The position numbers and the translations under genes are program-made. This document shows, one piece after another, positions 33,541 through 42,379 of a stretch of DNA of 64,000 nucleotides. The notes under the pieces were generated by a model. The model was not told where the DNA came from. It searched no databases and saw nothing but the letters and a program-made list of their open reading frames with translations. How positions within the stretch are numbered: the stretch's first letter is position 1; the number at the start of each line of letters is the position of its first letter. Source of the stretch: RYN-428 sp035551995 (lineage in GTDB: Bacteria > Planctomycetota > Phycisphaerae > Tepidisphaerales > Tepidisphaeraceae); assembly GCA_035551995.1 (NCBI GenBank), contig DASZME010000062.1:1-64000 (forward strand), in the 5' to 3' direction.

Positions 33541-34650
33541 CTCATTGCGTGCGACATAAACCGAATCAGTCGTGATGACCATTCCCGCCGTTCGCATTAT
33601 GTTTTTTCGGGAGGGAGCGGAGGATTCGTCCAGCCATCTTTGTTTTCCGGTTTCCGCGTCAAGAGCGAGAAGGTTTCCGCCAATTTGGGGCAGGACGATC
33701 GTATTGGCGTCGGCGGTCATGCCAGTGCCGTTGGTTTCAAGAGGCTTGGTTGACGCCCGCCATTTTTTTTCGCCCGTTTTCAGATCCAGCGCGAAGAGGT
33801 TTTCGTCGAGAACGCAATAGACCGTGTTCCCGGAGATCAGGGTGCGGGCGGCGGCGCCGAGGTGGTCGCCGAGGTTGGTTTTCCAAAGGGTCTTTCCGCT
33901 GCCGGCGTCGAGATTGAAAATGGACCAGTCGCGCGGATCGGTGCGCGAGCCGCGAAGCTGGCAAATCACCTCGCCGGCGGCGACGGCCGGGGAAGGAAGC
34001 GCGCCCGGCGCGCTGACCGAGCTGTCGGCGGCGCTTTGCCAGAGGGTCTTGCCGCTTTCGGTATCGATGACGTAGATCTCGTCCGGCTTCCAGACACAAA
34101 GCCGATGGTCGCTCAGGGCGGAACAGATGAAATAACCCCATTGGACATTAAGGCGCCAGCGGGTTTTTCCGGTGGCGGGATCCATGGCGATCGGGCCGTC
34201 GACGCTGTTGAAGGTAACCAGGCCATCCGCCGGGGCGGGATCGGTCAGGGCCATGTCATTATCAAAACTCCAGCGGACGGTTCCCGTCCGGGGATCGAGG
34301 GCAAGGAGGGTCGCCCCGGCGCCGACATAGACTTCCTTCGACGCCGTCAGCAGGCTGAAGACGGGATGATTTGTAGTATATTCCCAATTGATGTGCCCGG
34401 TCTTTGAGTCAATCGCCAACACTTTCTTGCCGGACGTCGCCACAAAGACGTTCCGGCCGGCAAACGCGGGCGCCGACAACGATTGGTCGTCGAGGGTGAA
34501 GAGTGTTTTTGCCTTTCCGCTGGAAATGTCGAATACTGAAAGGGTTGCGGAAACGGGCGTGGTTTGGGGTTGGTCGGCGCCGAACGACCCGCGCGCGTAG
34601 ACCGTCGAAATCGCCGTCAAAAACGCGACAAGAAACAAAAACGGACGCAT
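33529..34650 (-). CDS. Secreted PQQ-like beta-propeller protein, probably 3'-truncated
   Basis: 373 residues from the ATG at 34650, which gives a signal peptide (FLFLVAFLTAISTVYA). Blades are marked by DSKTGHINWEY, DPRTGTVRWSF, DPATGKTRWRL, DTESGKTLWQS, DAGSGKTLWKT, DLKTGEKKWRA and DAETGKQRWL. It stops abruptly in what should be the next strand of a blade (VITTDSVYVARNEFAR), where the sequence passes directly into the DUF4365-like remnant. The last blade or closing strand therefore seems to be lost. The protein may still fold. Its role is unknown; it probably acts in the periplasm. Confidence 0.8.
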   Translation of the reverse strand: MRPFLFLVAFLTAISTVYARGSFGADQPQTTPVSATLSVFDISSGKAKTLFTLDDQSLSAPAFAGRNVFVATSGKKVLAIDSKTGHINWEYTTNHPVFSLLTASKEVYVGAGATLLALDPRTGTVRWSFDNDMALTDPAPADGLVTFNSVDGPIAMDPATGKTRWRLNVQWGYFICSALSDHRLCVWKPDEIYVIDTESGKTLWQSAADSSVSAPGALPSPAVAAGEVICQLRGSRTDPRDWSIFNLDAGSGKTLWKTNLGDHLGAAARTLISGNTVYCVLDENLFALDLKTGEKKWRASTKPLETNGTGMTADANTIVLPQIGGNLLALDAETGKQRWLDESSAPSRKNIMRTAGMVITTDSVYVARNEFAR

Positions 34651-34954
34651 GGCGGCATCCTTTCGAAATAAATAAATCAATCTACCAATCTGAAGTTGAC
34701 AAAGTTCGATGCTGTTGTAGATTAGTCTGAGAATCAGTCTCAACGAGATTGTATTAAAAGGGCGATCAGAGTCCTCGCAAAAGTCTTCTGACCGCCCGTA
34801 TTTGCGATAACCGGTTGGGGTCATCGCGCCTTCCAGTATCCCTATTCGGGGTCAAGGCCGCAAGTCCGAACCCTTCCGGTGAGCAGTTTTTACACAGTGC
34901 CGGCACAGCCGGCTTGGCAAAATCCGCGCTCAGTCTTAGCAAAGGAAGGTCGAG

Positions 34955-36370
34955 ATGCGTCCATGGATCAATTGGAGCCGAAAGGGTTCCATCGCGCTGG
35001 CGGCAGGGGTAATCGGAATTGTTATTGCCGGAATCGGGCGTCCGCGCCCAGTGGCGGCGGAGCCGGCGGACGAAGTGCTGCCGGCGTCGTCGCCCGCCTT
35101 TACCCTCGGCAAAGCCCTTTTTAATGATACGACTCTATCAAACCCCGCAGGCATGTCCTGCGCGAGTTGTCACTCGGAGTCGGCCGGATTCACCTTTCCC
35201 GATCAATCGGTGAATTTGAAGATGGGTCCGGTTCCGGGCATCGTGCCGGGGCGATTTGGATTTCGCGCGCCGCCGACGATCGGATACGCCGTCTTTCTGC
35301 CGAAAGGGCCGCCCAAATTTGACCCCGCATTGCAGGCGTACGCCGGCGGGTTGTTCTGGGACGGGCGGGCGACGGATCTGGCGAACCAGGCGACTTTTCC
35401 TTTCCAGAATCCGAATGAAATGAACAACCTCGTCCACGACCTCGGCGATCCCGAAAGCGTGGTCGAAGCAGTCGAGAAGGGAAAAAACGCCGCCCTGTTC
35501 AAGCAGGCGTACGGAAGCAATATTTTCAAGAAATCGACCGCGGAGGTGTTCCAGGATATTTGCGACGAGATCGCTGCGTTCGAGTCGTCCGAGGAAGTCT
35601 CTCCCTTCTCCTCGAAATACGACGCCTACCTGGCCGGCAAAGCGCAGCTATCCGAACATGAAATGATCGGGCTCCAGTTGGTGACCGGATCATACGCGGG
35701 GCGGCCCGGCGTCGGTAAACCTCATAAATTCGCCCAATGCACTTTGTGCCACGGTATCCCAACGGATCCCAGCACCGGCCCCGACATCTGGAGCAACTCA
35801 TGCTTCGCCAACATCGGCGTTCCGAAAAACTTATCGAATCCCTATTACAACATGACCGATTCCAAGTCGAATCCCGCCGGTTACAATGCCGCCGGGGCCG
35901 GGTACATCGACTTGGGATTGGGCGCGATTATTTACCCCCAGATGGGCTTGCCGCCGGGAAACATGGGTAAGGGAAGCAACGGGAAAGGCGATTTTCTGGC
36001 GATCAATGGAACCTTCAAAGCCCCCACGCTGCGCAACGTCGATCGGCGCCCGTCGCCGACGTTCGTGAAGTGCTACATGCACAACGGCGTGTTCAAGAGC
36101 CTGTACGATGTTGTCCATTTCTACAATAAAAGGAGTCTGACCAACCGTGACGAAGCAATTGATTTCACCAAGGCAAATCCGTATGCGGGGTTGAAAGGCG
36201 ACGCGCTTTTCCACACGCCGGAGTTTCCGTCGCCGATCACATTGCAAAACGCCACCGGCGCCGTCGCGAGCCAGGACGCCCAGGTCGGACACCTTAACCT
36301 CACGCACGAAGAGGAAAATGAGATCGTGCTGTTCTTGCAAACGCTGACGGATGGATATTTTAAACCGTAG
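34955..36370 (+). CDS. Di-heme cytochrome-c peroxidase (MauG/CcpA family)
   Basis: 471 residues with an AAGGAAGG ribosome-binding site and a signal/anchor segment (SIALAAGVIGIVIAGIG). Two c-type heme motifs are present: CASCH at residues 69-73 and CTLCH at 262-266, the spacing expected of two-domain bacterial peroxidases. Flanking family motifs include GKALFNDTTLSNPAGMSC, YAGGLFWDGRATDLANQA and FKAPTLRNVDRRPSPTFVKCYMHNGVFKSLYDVVHFYN. It reduces peroxide or, like MauG, oxidises a protein or other substrate in the periplasm. It is divergent from the PQQ propeller gene. A promoter pair is likely in the 300-bp gap between them. Confidence 0.92.
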   Translation: MRPWINWSRKGSIALAAGVIGIVIAGIGRPRPVAAEPADEVLPASSPAFTLGKALFNDTTLSNPAGMSCASCHSESAGFTFPDQSVNLKMGPVPGIVPGRFGFRAPPTIGYAVFLPKGPPKFDPALQAYAGGLFWDGRATDLANQATFPFQNPNEMNNLVHDLGDPESVVEAVEKGKNAALFKQAYGSNIFKKSTAEVFQDICDEIAAFESSEEVSPFSSKYDAYLAGKAQLSEHEMIGLQLVTGSYAGRPGVGKPHKFAQCTLCHGIPTDPSTGPDIWSNSCFANIGVPKNLSNPYYNMTDSKSNPAGYNAAGAGYIDLGLGAIIYPQMGLPPGNMGKGSNGKGDFLAINGTFKAPTLRNVDRRPSPTFVKCYMHNGVFKSLYDVVHFYNKRSLTNRDEAIDFTKANPYAGLKGDALFHTPEFPSPITLQNATGAVASQDAQVGHLNLTHEEENEIVLFLQTLTDGYFKP

Positions 36371-36380
36371 GCGATCGGTA

Positions 36381-36494
36381 AAATCTGAAATCTGAAATGA
36401 AATCTCAAATGTGAAATCGGAAATCGGAAATGATCTGAAATCATCTCAATTTGAACTTCTATTTTGGCTTTCGGTTTCCGATTTCTCTTTCCTT
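36381..36494. repeat. 'AAATCTGAAATC'-type repeat with inverted arms
   Basis: This AT-rich stretch consists of loosely tandem AAATCTGAAAT/AAATCGGAAAT units at 36381-36445. After about 25 bp comes an inverted arm (GGCTTTCGGTTTCCGATTTC). Base composition differs sharply from the surrounding GC-rich genes. It lies between the peroxidase gene and lysC. Confidence 0.7.
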
Positions 36495-36572
36495 CTCTTC
36501 GCCGTCCGTTGAGGAAATCCCCTCCATCCCTATAATCTCCGCTTTGCTTGGTTTGCGGAACAGGTAGGAAGC

Positions 36573-37796
36573 ATGGGATTGATCGTTCAGAAATTCGGCG
36601 GGTCCAGCGTGGCGGACGCCGAGCGCATTCACAAGGCCGCCGCGCGGGCCATCGCGGCCAAGGAAAAGGGGAATCACGTCGCCGTCGTCGTCAGCGCCAT
36701 GGGCGACACCACCGATGACCTCATTCAACTCGCCCGGAAAATCTGCCCCAACCCGCCCAAGCGCGAGATGGATCAGCTTCTGGCCACCGGCGAGCAAGTC
36801 ACCATAGCCTTGATGGCCATGGCCATCCATGCCCAGGGCCACGAAGCGATCAGCTTCACCGGCGGTCAGATCGGCCTCGTCACCGACAACGCCTTTTCCA
36901 AGGCGCGCATCCAATCGATCAATAAACAACGAATCCTCGATCAACTGTCGGCCGGAAAAATCGTCATCATCGCCGGCTTTCAGGGCGTCACCCTCGAAGG
37001 CGATCTAACCACCCTCGGCCGCGGCGGAAGCAACGCCACGCTGGTCGCGATCGGCGCCGTCTTGAACGCCGACGTCTGCGAGAATTACACCGACGTCGAC
37101 GGCATCTATACCGCCGATCCCCGCGTCGTCAAAAATGCGAGAAAAATCGAACGGATCAGCTACGACGAAATGCTCGAGCTTTCCGGCCTCGGCGCCTCGG
37201 TATTGCAGACGCGGGCCGTCGAATTCGCCAAGAAATACAACGTTCCCCTGCACGTGCGCAACAGCCAGAATGAGAACGAAGGAACGTGGATCGTCGCGGA
37301 GACTGCCAACATGGAACACATCGTCGTATCCGGCGCCGCTTTGAAAAAGGATCTCACGCGGGTCACGATCAAGAGCGTGCCGGACCGGCCGGGCATCGCC
37401 GCCAAGATTTTCGGCGACATCGCCGGCGCCAACATCGTCGTGGACGACATCATTCAGATCATTTCCGACGACAACTCGGCCAACATCAGCTTCACCGTCG
37501 AGCACGGCGACTTGCAGGACATCAAGCCGGTCGTCGATCAACTCTGCCGGGAACTCGGCGCCAAGACCGCGCCGATCTACCGCGGAGACTTGGCGAAAGT
37601 GAGCGTGGTCGGCGTCGGCATGCGCGTCCACACCGGCGTCGCCCAGCGAATGTTCAAAGCGCTGGCCGACGCGAAAATCAACATTCAGAACATCACCACC
37701 AGCGAAATAAAAATCAGTTGCATCATCGACAAGGAACAGGGGGCGAAGGCGCTGCAGATCGTGCACGACGCGTTCGAGTTGGAGCGGGCACGATGA
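36573..37796 (+). CDS. lysC: Aspartate kinase (monofunctional)
   Basis: 407 residues. The catalytic domain begins VQKFGGSSVADAERIH and includes LLATGEQVTIALMA, VIIAGFQGV, TTLGRGGSNATLVA and the nucleotide-binding ENYTDVDGIYTADPRVV. Two ACT domains follow (about residues 268-335 and 345-407; VPDRPGIAAKIFGDI and GVGMRVHTGVAQRMFKAL). It phosphorylates aspartate as the first step to lysine, threonine and methionine, and the ACT pair implies feedback control by amino acids. A good AGGTAGGAA site precedes the ATG. No lysine riboswitch could be recognised in the leader. It stands alone. Confidence 0.97.
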   Translation: MGLIVQKFGGSSVADAERIHKAAARAIAAKEKGNHVAVVVSAMGDTTDDLIQLARKICPNPPKREMDQLLATGEQVTIALMAMAIHAQGHEAISFTGGQIGLVTDNAFSKARIQSINKQRILDQLSAGKIVIIAGFQGVTLEGDLTTLGRGGSNATLVAIGAVLNADVCENYTDVDGIYTADPRVVKNARKIERISYDEMLELSGLGASVLQTRAVEFAKKYNVPLHVRNSQNENEGTWIVAETANMEHIVVSGAALKKDLTRVTIKSVPDRPGIAAKIFGDIAGANIVVDDIIQIISDDNSANISFTVEHGDLQDIKPVVDQLCRELGAKTAPIYRGDLAKVSVVGVGMRVHTGVAQRMFKALADAKINIQNITTSEIKISCIIDKEQGAKALQIVHDAFELERAR

Positions 37797-37863
37797 TTCC
37801 GGAAGCGGCTGGCCACCAGCGAGCTAAAGGCTGCAATTCCAAACCATTTTTAGCCGCAGCGCC

Positions 37864-38115
37864 TTATGCCCCGGCGAGTATATGTTGCAATTCGATTATC
37901 AACACCGGAATATCATCAGTCACAATCTGCCAGATGTAGTCGTGATCGGTTTTAAAATATCCATGAATAAGGCGATCGCGGGTGCGCGCTATCACTGACA
38001 ATGGCGCCTGAGGATTGAACTGACGTATGGCTGGCGAGACCGCTTTGGCGGCCTCGCCACAAATTTCAACCCGGCAATCGCCCCATCCTGCACGCCTGCC
38101 GATAAGTAGTTTCAA
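37864..38115 (-). pseudogene. HepT-like (DUF86) toxin remnant, 5'-truncated
   Basis: The last ~60 residues match HepT/DUF86 proteins: EICGEAAKAVSP (normally IIGEAAKRLSP), then the conserved RNase/AMPylation-target motif RDRLIHGYF (Rx4HxY) and DYIWQIVTDDIPVLI. The first ~45 residues of the family are missing; the frame instead opens in sequence that overlaps the end of the DUF4058 gene. No MntA-type nucleotidyltransferase antitoxin is adjacent. This is best read as a fragment of a former HepT-MntA module, joined to DUF4058 by deletion. Confidence 0.75.
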
Positions 38116-38806
38116 GATCGAGTGGCACGCAAACTTGCTTATCCAACGCCAGGGGCAACAAAGGCAATCGGTCGCCGATGGTCAACGGCGCCCGCCAGAT
38201 ATCGATCTGTTCGACATGAGGCCGGCGGATCGGGCGATATGCGACGGCATAGAGATCATCGGCCGGGAGCATGAACTCACCGCCGACGCCGAGTAAATTC
38301 ACCAATTCATAATGGAGATTGGCGCGGCGATCCGTAACAATATCGACGATGACAAGACCGATCCCCTGTTGGAGATAATTTGAGCATTTGGGGGCGAAAG
38401 CGCGACGGTATTCCTGGCGATCTTTATTTCCGGGGCTGACAAGTTCCACCGCCGCCACAAGCGTCGGTCCCCCTTCGCTATTGAAAACAAATACCTCCAG
38501 GCTGTCGGGAAAGATCGCGGGCATCGAGAGATCAGGCGCCGGCGGCGCCCAGGCCCGAATGGGAGCGATCGCAATTCCGCCCTCATCCCGGCTGTCATTC
38601 CCGTCAAAGGCGCCGGGCGAACTGTCGAAAGTCGCGACGTCAATCTCCACGCGACTTCCACCATGGACATGGACCTCGGCAAAATAGGATTGCGGAAGCA
38701 ATGTTTCGTTCAGCGCGTCGGCGATGGTCGTGGCCCACAGCGCATGAAACGATTCCCAATGCCGTTCGGCGCTTAAGGGCGGATGAAAATGATCGCGAAG
38801 CGGCAT
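38066..38806 (-). CDS. DUF4058 family protein
   Basis: 246 residues, ATG at 38806. The DUF4058 pattern is clear: PLRDHFHPPLSAERHWESFHALWA, LPQSYFAEVHVHGGSRVEIDVATF, VFNSEGGPTLVAAVELVSPGNKDR, LQQGIGLVIVDIVTDRRANLH and a C-terminal LPLALD..VPLDLETTYRQAC. It is common in planctomycetes and cyanobacteria; the (V/A)ELVSPxNK motif recalls PD-(D/E)XK-type nucleases, but function is unknown. The final residues overlap the HepT remnant by 50 nt, so the extreme C-terminus (MGRLPG) may be altered. The gene otherwise looks intact. Confidence 0.85.
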   Translation of the reverse strand: MPLRDHFHPPLSAERHWESFHALWATTIADALNETLLPQSYFAEVHVHGGSRVEIDVATFDSSPGAFDGNDSRDEGGIAIAPIRAWAPPAPDLSMPAIFPDSLEVFVFNSEGGPTLVAAVELVSPGNKDRQEYRRAFAPKCSNYLQQGIGLVIVDIVTDRRANLHYELVNLLGVGGEFMLPADDLYAVAYRPIRRPHVEQIDIWRAPLTIGDRLPLLPLALDKQVCVPLDLETTYRQACRMGRLPG

Positions 38807-38848
38807 CGCTGAAACTATAAACGACGCAAACGGCGTTATCCATCGAAA

Positions 38849-40450
38849 TCAATGGGCGCTGGCCGTATCCGTCCGGAACGGCCGCAACGGCAAACCTGAA
38901 TTGTTCTCCACGCTGATCGTCGGATTATACGCCCACGCATATCGTACGTCGGTAGGCTTGGCGATCTGATCATTCCATACCAGGATATCCTGCCCGTCGA
39001 TCTTCCCCTGAGCCCAGAGCCATTCGCCCTCGGCGCCGCGAATGGCGAAGCCTGCCAGGTCGCTGGCGCCGCGGATTCGTAGACCGTCGGCATATTCCAA
39101 CTGAAGGCGGATTTTATTGCCCTCGATTTTGAAGCTCTTGAGGTGCGGACTGTGAACGAGGCCGGGTTGGCCATAGAGGTTGTTCAGCGCCAGACCGGCC
39201 AGACGCTTGCCGAGCGATTTTTTGTCGGGGAAGTGGGCCTCGTAGTTGGGGATTCGGATGCCGACGTCTACGCCGGTGGCCACGTCGGTATTGGGCAACT
39301 CAAGCGCCGCCTGCTGTTGCTCGCGAATTTCCGACAGCGCATTGGGCTCGATCGGCTTCTGTTGCGGTCTGGCGTAATTCTGCATTTCGACATAGTAGAA
39401 AGGCAGACTCGCGTCGTGGAAATGGCTGCGCCAGGCGTTGATCATCGTTTTGATCAACACGCCATAATCGGCCGGATGCGGGCAGTTGCCGTCGCCCTGA
39501 AACCAGATGACGCCTTTGAGGGTATAGGGTTCCAGGCCGCGAATCATGCCGTTGTAAAGACGCGCGGGGATGTTCGCGTTACCCGCCGCCGGCGCCGGCT
39601 TGGCCGCCAGGTTCTGCCGCTGCAAGTCGGCGGTGGGAAACTTCTTCGTCCACACGGCCATGGCGCTGTCGAATTTCGCTTTCTCGGCGGGAGCCAGGTG
39701 ATCCAATCGCTCCTTGTAACGCTGCTCCAACGCCGGCCCGGCCGAAGAGGCGTCGAGTTCCGGTTTCGGCGTCCACGCTTCCACGACGGTACCGCCCACG
39801 GCCGAGTCGATCAGGCCAATCGGAGCGTGAATTCTGTCGTGCAGTTCGACGGCGAAATTCCATGACAGGGCGAAGCACCCGCCGACGGTTTCCGGCGTCG
39901 CGATGATCCACTTGCCCTCCACGTCGTCCATCGGCGTGTCGGTGTGAACGTTGCGCGTCGCGAAATAACGAAGCTGCCCCTTGGCGGCCGTGGCTTCGTT
40001 TTCTGCCCGCTCCAATAATTCCGGCGTGGTGCGTTCATTGACGTTTTTCGACGGCGTGTTGACGAGATAAGACATGTTCGATTGCCCGCCGCAGAGCCAG
40101 ACTTCGCCGACGAGCACATCGTCCACTTGCAACGTTTCGCCCTTGTCGGTGCGGACTTTGAGTTGTCCCGCGACGCCGCTCTTGAGGGGCGCGAGCGACC
40201 CGGACCATCGGCCATCCGCCGCCGCGGTCATGTGAGCATCTTCGGCGGCACCGTCGGCGGCCGTGAAGGCGACAGTCACCGCGTCGCCCGGCGTCGCCCA
40301 TCCCCACACCGCGATCGGCTTATCCGCCTGCACCACGGCATGGGCGCTGATGACGGCCGGCAGCCGCAGCGCCGCGGGCGCGGCAAGCGCCGACGCCGAG
40401 ACAAAGGACAAAAAGAGGATGCAGAACGTAGATGAGTTGATTTTTATCAT
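38849..40450 (-). CDS. Sialate O-acetylesterase-like SGNH hydrolase
   Basis: 533 residues with a signal peptide (FCILFLSFVSASALAAP). An N-terminal beta-sandwich (AVVQADKPIAVWGWATPGDAVTV) precedes the SGNH/SASA hydrolase domain with the nucleophile motif VWLCGGQSNMSYLV, PIGLIDSAVGGTVVEAWTP, and the WFQGDGNCPHPADYGVL block, where GEGN-type residues form the oxyanion hole. It removes acetyl groups from sialic acid or related sugars outside the cytoplasm. Planctomycetes carry many paralogs of uncertain sugar specificity. Length and motifs are intact, and it stands alone. The catalytic His is probably in the VRYAWAYNP region or nearby, but I cannot pinpoint it. Confidence 0.9.
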   Translation of the reverse strand: MIKINSSTFCILFLSFVSASALAAPAALRLPAVISAHAVVQADKPIAVWGWATPGDAVTVAFTAADGAAEDAHMTAAADGRWSGSLAPLKSGVAGQLKVRTDKGETLQVDDVLVGEVWLCGGQSNMSYLVNTPSKNVNERTTPELLERAENEATAAKGQLRYFATRNVHTDTPMDDVEGKWIIATPETVGGCFALSWNFAVELHDRIHAPIGLIDSAVGGTVVEAWTPKPELDASSAGPALEQRYKERLDHLAPAEKAKFDSAMAVWTKKFPTADLQRQNLAAKPAPAAGNANIPARLYNGMIRGLEPYTLKGVIWFQGDGNCPHPADYGVLIKTMINAWRSHFHDASLPFYYVEMQNYARPQQKPIEPNALSEIREQQQAALELPNTDVATGVDVGIRIPNYEAHFPDKKSLGKRLAGLALNNLYGQPGLVHSPHLKSFKIEGNKIRLQLEYADGLRIRGASDLAGFAIRGAEGEWLWAQGKIDGQDILVWNDQIAKPTDVRYAWAYNPTISVENNSGLPLRPFRTDTASAH

Positions 40451-40604
40451 GTTTCGTATGGGTGGTGCTCATTTCCATATCGCGCGGCGGCGGCCGTGTT
40501 GAGCAAACCCACGTCGACAATTCATCGTTCGGTCAGGGCGGTCCGTCAACGCCTCTGTCGTTTCACGGCCGCGAAATGGCGGTAAGCCCGCCGGCAAACG
40601 AAAA

Positions 40605-40632
40605 CGGGCACGGAACGCTGGTTCCGTGCCCG
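40605..40632 (-). terminator. Rho-independent terminator after the Xer gene
   Basis: A perfect 12-bp stem (CGGGCACGGAAC, 40605-40616, with GTTCCGTGCCCG, 40621-40632) encloses a 4-nt loop. Read on the minus strand it is followed by TTTTCG. It lies 32 bp beyond the stop codon of the tyrosine recombinase gene. Confidence 0.85.
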
Positions 40633-40663
40633 TCGCGAAATTCACTTTTTCAGACGGCGCCTA

Positions 40664-41797
40664 TTACCCCGCTTTCGCGGGATAGAAAGGGCGCGCTGGC
40701 GGCGTTGCCCCCGCCGCCGGGTGCTGAAACGAATCGGACGTTCCTGATTCAGGCGGGCCGACCGGATGCGCCGCGCGGGGATGGGCCGCGTCGTACACCT
40801 CCTTCATTCGGCTCGTGCTCAGGTGCGTGTAGATTTGGGTCGTGCTCAGGCTCTGATGCCCAAGCAACTCCTGCACGCTGCGCAAGTCGGCGCCATTGTT
40901 CAGCAGGTGAGTGGCGAAACTGTGGCGAAGCGTGTGCGGGCTGATTCCCGGATCAAGACCCGCGGTGACAAGATACTTATCGAGCTTGCGGCGAACCGAG
41001 CGCGTGGAAAGATTTTCGCCGTGCTTGTTGAGGAAGACGCGGGCGGCGTCGGGGCCGTTACACTTGGGCTCCTGCGATCGCAACTCGAAATAGCGTTGCA
41101 CGGCCTTGATCGCCTGGCTGCCGATGGGCGTCAGGCGGTCTTTGCGCCCCTTGCCGCGAACGCGCAGGATGCCTTCCTGAAGATCGATGTCTCCCATTTC
41201 CAATTCGACCAATTCGCTGACGCGAATGCCGCTGGAATAGAGGACTTCGAGCATCGCCTTGTCGCGGGCGGCCAGGAGGTCGGCGTCGCCGGGCGCTTCG
41301 AGAAGTTTTTGAACCTGTTCGAGGTCCAGGCACTTGGGCAGGCGTTTTTCCTGCTTGGGCGTGCGGATGGTGGCCAGCGGGCTGGCGCCGACGATTCCCC
41401 GGCGGATGAGGAACTTGTAAAAGCTCCGCAAGGTCGCCAGTTTCCGGGCCGTCGTGCTCTTGGTGTAATTCTGCCCGTAGAGATACGCGAGAAACTCGCG
41501 GACGGTCAGCGGTTCGCACCTGACGGCGCGCTGATCGACCTCGTCGGGAGATACCTTGGCCGGCGTTACGCCGGCCGGAACCGCCGCCGCGGCCGGACCG
41601 ATCTCGCCGGCCAGGTACTGGTCGAACTGGATCAGGTCCGCTCCGTAGCTTTTGACGGTATAGTCACTGAAGTGTTTTTCCAGGCGCAGGTAGTCGAGGA
41701 ACTGCCTGACCAGCGGCGTAAACGACTTCTCCGGGAATACCGGCTTGAGCGTAGACGGAGATTGTGAGGCGGGATCTGGAGCGGTTGCAATATTCAT
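40664..41797 (-). CDS. xerC: Tyrosine recombinase, XerC/XerD family
   Basis: 377 residues from ATG 41797; an upstream in-frame ATG at 41827 would add 10. The N-terminal SAM-like core-binding domain starts FLDYLRLEKHFSDYTVKSY and carries an insertion of about 25 residues (Ala/Val/Pro-rich, 75-105) before LTVREFLAYLYGQNY. The catalytic residues are all visible: Arg in SSGIRVSELVELE, Lys in RVRGKGRKDR, HTLRHSFATHLL, GHQSLSTTQIYTH with the nucleophile Tyr in QIYTHLS. It most likely resolves chromosome dimers at dif. A Pro/Ala-rich C-terminal tail of about 35 residues is atypical. XerC and XerD cannot be told apart here. A strong terminator follows. Confidence 0.93.
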   Translation of the reverse strand: MNIATAPDPASQSPSTLKPVFPEKSFTPLVRQFLDYLRLEKHFSDYTVKSYGADLIQFDQYLAGEIGPAAAAVPAGVTPAKVSPDEVDQRAVRCEPLTVREFLAYLYGQNYTKSTTARKLATLRSFYKFLIRRGIVGASPLATIRTPKQEKRLPKCLDLEQVQKLLEAPGDADLLAARDKAMLEVLYSSGIRVSELVELEMGDIDLQEGILRVRGKGRKDRLTPIGSQAIKAVQRYFELRSQEPKCNGPDAARVFLNKHGENLSTRSVRRKLDKYLVTAGLDPGISPHTLRHSFATHLLNNGADLRSVQELLGHQSLSTTQIYTHLSTSRMKEVYDAAHPRAAHPVGPPESGTSDSFQHPAAGATPPARPFYPAKAG

Positions 41798-41960
41798 AGG
41801 CACCGGGCGCGGCGCATGCGGAGACAACTAGGTCTCCGGCGGAGGTTTCCGGCCTCCGTTCCTGAACCAGGAAAAAATGCCACCGGCCGGCGTTTCCGGA
41901 TGGCCCACCTGTAAGACGATCCTCGTCTCACTTGGGAGAAGGATGGGAGGAATAAGTTGA

Positions 41961-42071
41961 GGAATAAGTTGCCAGTTGTTAGTTGCCGGTTGTCAGTAAA
42001 TGCGAAGACGAAAAAGGCAATCTTCTTTACTGGCAACTAACAAGTAACAACTGGCAACTAGCAACTTATTT
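41961..42071. repeat. Inverted-repeat element of the 'GTTAGTTGCCAGTTGTCAGT' type, copy 2
   Basis: The left arm GGAATAAGTTGCCAGTTGTT continues to GTCAGTAAA at 42000. The right arm (TTTACTGGCAACTAACAAGT to GCAACTTATT at 42070) is its inverted copy. It has the same design and core words as the element at 29593. It lies between the Xer gene and a small hypothetical gene. Confidence 0.82.
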
Positions 42072-42107
42072 CGTGCAACTGTCAACTTATTCCGTCCCAA
42101 TACATTC

Positions 42108-42326
42108 TCACGCAGCTTTCTTCGGCAAATATGCCTTCAACTCTTTTGCCAAATGCTGACCGAGCTGATGCGACAGCACAGCGGCGTCGAACCAATCGAA
42201 GCATGTCTGACGCCGATTGACCATGTCAACCAGCGCATCGAGCACCTTCGATTCGTCTCCGACTTCGTATCGAAAACAAAAATGATGCTCCCCTTTCATC
42301 AAACTCAAAACTTTCTTCTCCGGCAT
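42108..42326 (-). CDS. Small hypothetical protein
   Basis: 72 residues from an ATG at 42326 preceded by CAGGGAGAAAAG; this start was chosen over an in-frame upstream one at 42383. The protein is soluble, with aromatic and acidic patches: EHHFCFRYEVGDESKVLDALVD then FDWFDAAVLSHQLGQHLAKEL. No motif is recognised. Planctomycetes often carry small proteins of this kind, but I cannot name a family. It is downstream of the lipoprotein gene on the same strand, and the longer version would overlap that gene's stop codon, so the two may be co-transcribed. Confidence 0.65.
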   Translation of the reverse strand: MPEKKVLSLMKGEHHFCFRYEVGDESKVLDALVDMVNRRQTCFDWFDAAVLSHQLGQHLAKELKAYLPKKAA

Positions 42327-42379
42327 CTTTTCTCCCTGAAAACATCCACTCCGTCTCGGCGGTCTTCCATCGCCATCGC

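Noticed and set aside
36381..36445. Possible CRISPR-like or tandem regulatory repeats before lysC
   Set aside because: The words are short, degenerate and have no spacers of constant length; this is a simple repeat, not a CRISPR array.
36495..36572. A lysine or other riboswitch leader for lysC
   Set aside because: The leader is short (about 78 bp) and no conserved aptamer core could be recognised by eye.
40640..41797. An integrative element boundary (attachment site) at the tyrosine recombinase
   Set aside because: The protein looks like the housekeeping Xer type and no direct repeats or cargo genes flank it.
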